DNA from: Selaginella moellendorffii
Lineage: Eukaryota > Streptophyta > Lycopodiopsida > Selaginellales > Selaginellaceae
Assembly: GCF_000143415.4 (NCBI RefSeq)
Contig: NW_003314363.1
Span: 248,001-312,000 of the forward strand
DNA: 64,000 bases
Reading direction: 5' to 3'
Of this stretch, positions 59,239 to 64,000 are shown piece after piece (within the stretch, counting starts at the first letter, position 1; each line of letters opens with the position of its first letter). A model generated the notes under the pieces. That model was not told where the DNA came from. It worked only from the letters and a program-made list of their open reading frames with translations, and searched no databases. The position numbers and the translations under genes are program-made.

Positions 59239-59900
59239 CGGCATATTTTCTTCAACGTTACACCTCTTGTCAATAGTACAAGTTCCAAAAATAAGGGGAT
59301 GAAAACCAAGTAGAATGTCCACAATTGGTGCAAGATCAAGATTACACACTTCCAACATTTTGAAAGCACAGTGTCTATAGTTCATTATGGTGGGTATTTA
59401 GATTGCATGGATGAAGCATGCAATTGAAACTACTATAGAAATTCTATATTTTTTGAACCATTACTATTAGATTCAAGTGTTGATTCTGCAAAAATGCTCC
59501 TCTATATCATGCTATCTACGAAGCCAAAATGTATTACTTTCTTTTACGGGGTGGAGTGGCTAGAAGAGCTACAATGCATGTTGGCACACATATGCATTTA
59601 ATGCAAGAAGGGATACAAAAGAGTTTTCTCAACCTTCCAAAGATGTTGTGCAGAAAGAAACTATGAGAAATTCATTTACAACTCCGAAGCATGTTCAGAA
59701 GACCATCCTTAAGGATTTTATCACAAACACCTTACTCAATTTAGATTGCCAAAAGACTCAACTAAATGAGGCTAACTTTTAAAACTTATTACAAGAAGTA
59801 TAACTTACTATTAGCCTAAGGAGGTATATTTGTTATATTTCATACGTTATAATAATTTTTTTTTTATTGTTTAAGATAAAATCTTGGATATGTGAATCTC
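59239..59900. other. Unassigned sequence after the gap
   Basis: A minus-strand frame from 59385 back to the gap has protein-like composition (FKMLEVCNLDLAPIVDILLGF) but no recognised family. The rest shows nothing. Confidence 0.3.
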
Positions 59901-62026
59901 AAAAGGGGAAGTTACAACCAAAAATTAACTCCATCCTTAAATTGTAATGGATCTATCCATACAAATTCATCCACAAAAGTTTATTTCTAGACTAAGTTGT
60001 GAATGAGCAAAAATGCCCCTTCGTCTTCAAAATATCTACCATAGTCCCTACCTCTAATATAGATTTTGTCTCCCGAATAGATATGTTTGGGTCTAGTGAC
60101 CTTACAAATGCATAGGTATATTTTGACCATATGGAGAGCATATTAGATTGGACAACCATGGGAGCTCATGTGTATGATCCAAAGTAATTTTTATTCTCAT
60201 TATATTGAAATTGTTGTAATATTTGTGTTTTCACAAGCTATATTATAACTTGACAATTGCGATAGTAGAGTTTAAAGTACAAGATCAGACAGCCAGGAAA
60301 TATTTTGGAAGTCCCTCTCTGATATTGTCCTAAAGCGGGTTGGTAAGCCTACAAACTTTCGTGGTTTAATGGTAGATGGGGTTAGTGTAAATTGAAATGA
60401 TGTTCAAGCAATTTTTAGAAATGATCATCCATTGGAAGGTCATGAGAGGACTTATGAATTCCATTAGGCTCAAAGCCTAAACCAACACTGCCACTTTATC
60501 AAGCTAGAGTTTCAATCAATGTTTAAGGAGTTGTGCAAACAATGGCAGATTGCACCTTTTGAAAAAAAGCATGAGGCAAAAACAAACAAAATCCAAATGT
60601 GATGGCATGAAGATGGCCATACAGATGTAAGTTGTCTACCACAACTTGAGTCATGGTTAGGGTGGTGAGAAGTTAAGATGTTCTAGTGGCGATATCACTC
60701 TTTTCAAGTTGGTTTCTACTTTTTCTTCTCATTTTATTACCTTTTAATATTGTTTTTTCCATTAGAATCAACCACTTGAGGACCTTGCATACACCCCAAC
60801 TATGAATCTCTCCAAAAGTAAGCACTAGAGTTGGCATTCCTCTGAGGCAGGGAAAGGGAAGATAAGTCTATACAAAGCTTGTCTATCATATTTGATATGC
60901 GCTATAAGGCAATCTTCAAAAGTGCTAGCATTCGAGGAAGGAAAATATGTGAGAACAAGGCCTTCCTCTGAGATGTTATATGATAGGATGAAGAGAAAAT
61001 TAACTCCACCTGCCTGAACAATAGCAATTGCAGTTAAGGTAGTGGTCTGTGGCACAGCTATGAAATACACTCCCTAGGCTTCTATTGGTGATATGAAGAC
61101 TATCTACTCAAAATGTCACTTTTCCTTTATTGGTGAAGATGTTGCCACAGACTTTGGTGTAAAAATCTCTCACAGGCCTGATGTTGAGTACCATTCTACT
61201 CTAAGACACCACTTTTGGACCGAGCCATTTCAAGTGATATCATAACAAGTTGAAATTACTTACCGTAGCATAGAGCTGAAACAATGGTCAATCCAACACG
61301 TGCAAGCAAAATCGAATATAAGGTGTGTGGGGATGCTTTTAAAGAGCAATTGTTAGGTTTGGATTTGTGGTGACAAATTAGCTTCTATTCCAACCCCATG
61401 TTTCTATGGGGAATAAAAGCAAGCAGGATTTTCAAGATGATACTGGTTATATTGTTGCAACACTGATGCCAACCATATGAAATAGCTTGAAGACATTATA
61501 GTGACTAAATCTGATGTAGTACCTAAAGAATGGCCAGTTGCTAATGGGGTCGTGTTCACCTCGGATGAGATTGAAAACTTTAAGAAATCTAGTTTCAATC
61601 TTAAAAGGAGAGTTGGAGACATGAGTGACAAAACCAAAACTATTCCTAGAGATGCATAGGAGGCCACCAAGAAGAGGTAAAGCAGTTAAATTTATTGGTA
61701 CCATCTCCAAGCAAAAGTAAGGTAAAATAAATTTGGCTCAAACACTTAAGTGTGAGATTCTATCCATGAAGTACATCATTGCACTTGCAAAGGAATACAT
61801 AGTCAAAATAGAAGATGGAAAGTACACAATTGCCATTCAAGACTTTCCTTTTTGCATATGTCTAAACTTTACGAAGCGCGAAGAATATAAGAAGGTATAT
61901 GCTCCTTGCAAGCATATGTATTACATCTTCATCAACATCTTGCATCGGGATCCTAAAGTGGATATTCATATACACCAAGCAAGCCTTATTATTGCTGAGT
62001 TACAAAAAACTTTTGAAGCTAACTAG
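59901..62026 (+). pseudogene. Decayed transposase-like gene ending in a SWIM zinc finger
   Basis: Plus-strand blocks in order. 60058-60180: DFVSRIDMFGSSDLTNA, stop, VYFDHMESILDWTTMGAHVYDPK. 60290-60630: KSLSDIVLKRVGKPTNFRGLMVDGVSVN, a TGA where Trp is likely, NDVQAIFRNDHPLEGHERTYEFH, stop, AQSLNQHC, FQSMFKELCKQW and MWWHEDGH. About 61550-61690: FTSDEIENFKKSSFNLKRRV. 61733-62026: LKCEILSMKYIIALAKEYIVKIEDGKYTI, then CIC...CKHMYYIFINIL, which fits a SWIM finger (C-x-C...C-x-H). The GLMVDG...NW...FH arrangement followed by SWIM recalls MULE-type DDE transposases, but the catalytic residues are not assigned with certainty. At least three stops, several of them Trp-to-stop, show it is dead. Confidence 0.45.
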
Positions 62027-63540
62027 ATTTCTCCAACACTATTGATGTTTATTCTCTATCAATAATATAAACTTATTATACTTTATATAATTAATAAAAA
62101 AGTGTTTTTTCATTTCACTTTTCATTTTATATACTTTCGAGTATTCTTTTCACAATACTATCCATAGTACTCATGTGTCTCCATTTCTGTCTTTACCATC
62201 TCAAAAAAGATTTAATAATAGTCTTTCGGGTGCATGATGTTGTAGTGTGTCACGAAAACATATATATCTCATCATTATTGTTTCTCCCAGCCACTAAAAA
62301 CATATAGAGTATTTCTTGAAAGTGGCAGAATTGTAATTTCCTAAAATAAGTAAAAGAGCATTCTTTTTCACTTAATTTGTTGCGCCCTTTGTCATTGCAT
62401 CTATCTCTAACTCATGATTATTATCTTCTCTTTCATTCTCTTGTGTGGTTTGGTTATGCTATGCAATGAGATAATTATTACATCTTCTAGCCCTTGAACC
62501 TTGGGAAGAAAAATTGTGAAAGTTAAAATTACTAACATTAAAACCCACAGATATTTATGTGTATTTCCCTCTTTTTGAATAATAGAGTGAATAAAAATCC
62601 ATAAATTCTAAATAGTATGCTATGACAAACCCCTTAAGAATGTATTCTAAAAAAGATCTAAGTCTTTATTTTATATGTAATAAGCTTACATCAACAGTTT
62701 TTTTTTTTTCCTTTCAAACACTTATATGGCTTTACATAGAATCTTATTTCAAATTTAATAATTTTTTAATTTTGACAAACCTGATATTTAGTAGCCAGAA
62801 AGCACACAATACAGATTTAAGGAAGTGACAAGAATATTTTTTCTGCAAACATAACAAACATCCTTATTATGGCATGTAGTAAATATTTAAATTGTTAGAA
62901 TAAGAAGTGTTCTTTAGAACATTTTTATCTATATAATATGTAGAGGGTTATGAAATTATTAAGTTCACCATAACCTTAATATTTTAAAGTTTTTAATGTT
63001 TGTATTAAACTACAATTGAAACTTCAACTCAACTCACGAGCTCAACTTTTCAACTCGTGAGCTCTAAGTATGGTCCATGCTCATAGCTAATAAAGTTCTA
63101 TCCTCTTGATATTGGGCTTGGACCTTAAGTGTATAGTAAGAGAGGTTTTACTTGTGCAAGGATGGACAACAGGAGATCACTCAACTTGGTGAGTGCTTTC
63201 ACATTTGCCTATTCCTTTCCTAATTGTTTAATCCATAGCACATGTTCAAGGAGCTACAAATCAGTGGAGAATCCTTGTCATTGATTGTATCCAATGGATG
63301 GCAGCATATGAGGCATCCATATGAGTGTTTTTAAGTATTTATGGAATGCATTCTGATCTCTTCTTTTTCTTAGTGGCCTATGATATAGTGATTGATAGGC
63401 TGGAGTATTTCAATCTAGAAGCGCTTAGTTGTTTAACAAATATATATGTACATTCCCCATGTCCCAATGGGACTAATACAAAAATTAGGCATGCCACCCT
63501 CTCAATGAGCTACTCTATATGATCCTCTTGTGTCGCAACT
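62027..63540. other. AT-rich intergenic stretch
   Basis: No supported gene. 63025-63065 contains an inverted repeat around AACTCACGAGCTCAACTTTTCAACTCGTGAGCTC halves (9-10-bp arms). Two plus-strand frames (62622-62828 and 63325-63522) are short and unrecognised. Confidence 0.4.
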
Positions 63541-63544
63541 AGAC

Positions 63545-64000
63545 CTAGTCCCGGAGTAAAAGTGAACATAGTCGTCTCTTTCGGATCATGTTGATATCCA
63601 AGTCTCCCCTCGAATCAGACATAGAACAACATTTGGGGGGCACCACTGCTAGCAAATCTCGCCACCTACTATTCTGCCGAAACATGGGAGCCACTTGATC
63701 CTCCACTCCTCTAGCTGTCTTGGTTTCACCCGTTCTTTCAGGATGGCATAATGAAGACACACCACTATAAGAGTGAGTCTCCACCATGATGCCATTACCA
63801 TAGATATCCTTGCTTGTTGCCCATCGATGTGACAATGATTCCATGCTTCCCAAAGTGTTTGCACTCATGTCACTCTCCAAATGAACTAGCACTCATGGCT
63901 CATTGCCTGCATTTAGCTATTCCAGCACAGCCTTTGGTGATGGTATCCAAAACTCTTCAACAGGTACTATTGAGAGGTTGTACCAATCATCAAAGTAACT
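63545..64000 (-). pseudogene. Unknown decayed gene running off the right edge
   Basis: The minus strand is open for 115 codons (63545-63892). The same frame continues upstream to the window edge through two stops (TGA, TAG) as SYFDDWYNLSIVPVEEFWIPSPKAVLE. Composition is protein-like (HRWATSKDIYGNGIM, FRQNSRWRDLLAVVPPKCC). No family recognised. The GC content is higher than in the sequence to its left. Confidence 0.35.

Noticed and set aside
59047-59385. Frames spanning the N run
   Set aside because: The N run is an assembly placeholder, so translation across it has no meaning.
51630-63075. Possible terminal inverted repeats (TTGAGTTGAGCTCAATTC near 51640 and complementary-looking CTCAACTCACGAGCTC near 63030) bounding a giant transposon
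   Set aside because: The match is short and imperfect, and both sites are themselves palindromic around GAGCTC.
1-64000. CRISPR arrays, bacterial operons, rRNA or tRNA genes
   Set aside because: None seen. The direct repeats are LTRs and satellites, and the introns and LTR elements show a plant nuclear sequence.

Overview
The window looks like a gene-poor stretch of a land-plant nuclear genome. It holds one ordinary plant-type oxygenase gene with two very short introns (59 and 75 bp), dense nested Ty3/gypsy-type LTR elements primed by tRNA, heavy C-to-T/G-to-A decay of old copies, and a 100-N assembly gap. Short introns plus gypsy-dominated nests suggest a lycophyte such as Selaginella. That placement is inference; no sequence search was run.

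Layout. 1-1005: 3' part of a 2-oxoglutarate/Fe(II) dioxygenase gene (+). 2.0-12.8 kb: a decayed gypsy RT fragment, then a long terminal repeat (family A) split by a miniature LTR element (TRIM, family B, 3832-4630) and by a complete 7.1-kb non-coding LTR element (family C, 4686-11774, target duplication CCTAT). 12.8-34.3 kb: an old plus-strand gypsy element (D), recognisable by zinc knuckles, protease, RT, RNase H and integrase fragments. It is broken by a family A solo LTR that itself carries a family C solo LTR (16346-18842), and by a 12-kb block of two opposed family A elements with TRIMs (21161-33422). 34.3-44.9 kb: more A and C fragments, into which a young, apparently intact gypsy element has inserted (36877-44183, identical-looking 625-bp LTRs, one 1981-codon Gag-Pol ORF, target duplication AGCAT). 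45-51.2 kb: a reversed TRIM, another A-type LTR, and inside it a deleted chromovirus-like gypsy element (47331-51041, target duplication GGAGA). 51.2-64 kb: no LTR elements seen, but several decayed intron-containing genes. One on the minus strand (53.7-57.1 kb) combines a proline-rich N-terminus, a ParB-like IDGNHR box and a DNA-methyltransferase-like nucleotide-binding motif. One on the plus strand (59.9-62.0 kb) looks like a transposase-type protein ending in a SWIM zinc finger.

Two observations stand out. First, the three non-coding LTR families (A, B, C) are built of serial short perfect hairpins, one every 30-60 bases through LTR and internal region alike, where coding sequence would be expected. 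Second, there is a broken ParB/DNA-methyltransferase gene beside a broken transposase-like gene. The nest can be ordered by target duplications: D is oldest, A inserted into D, B and C inserted into A, and the intact gypsy element inserted last into A.
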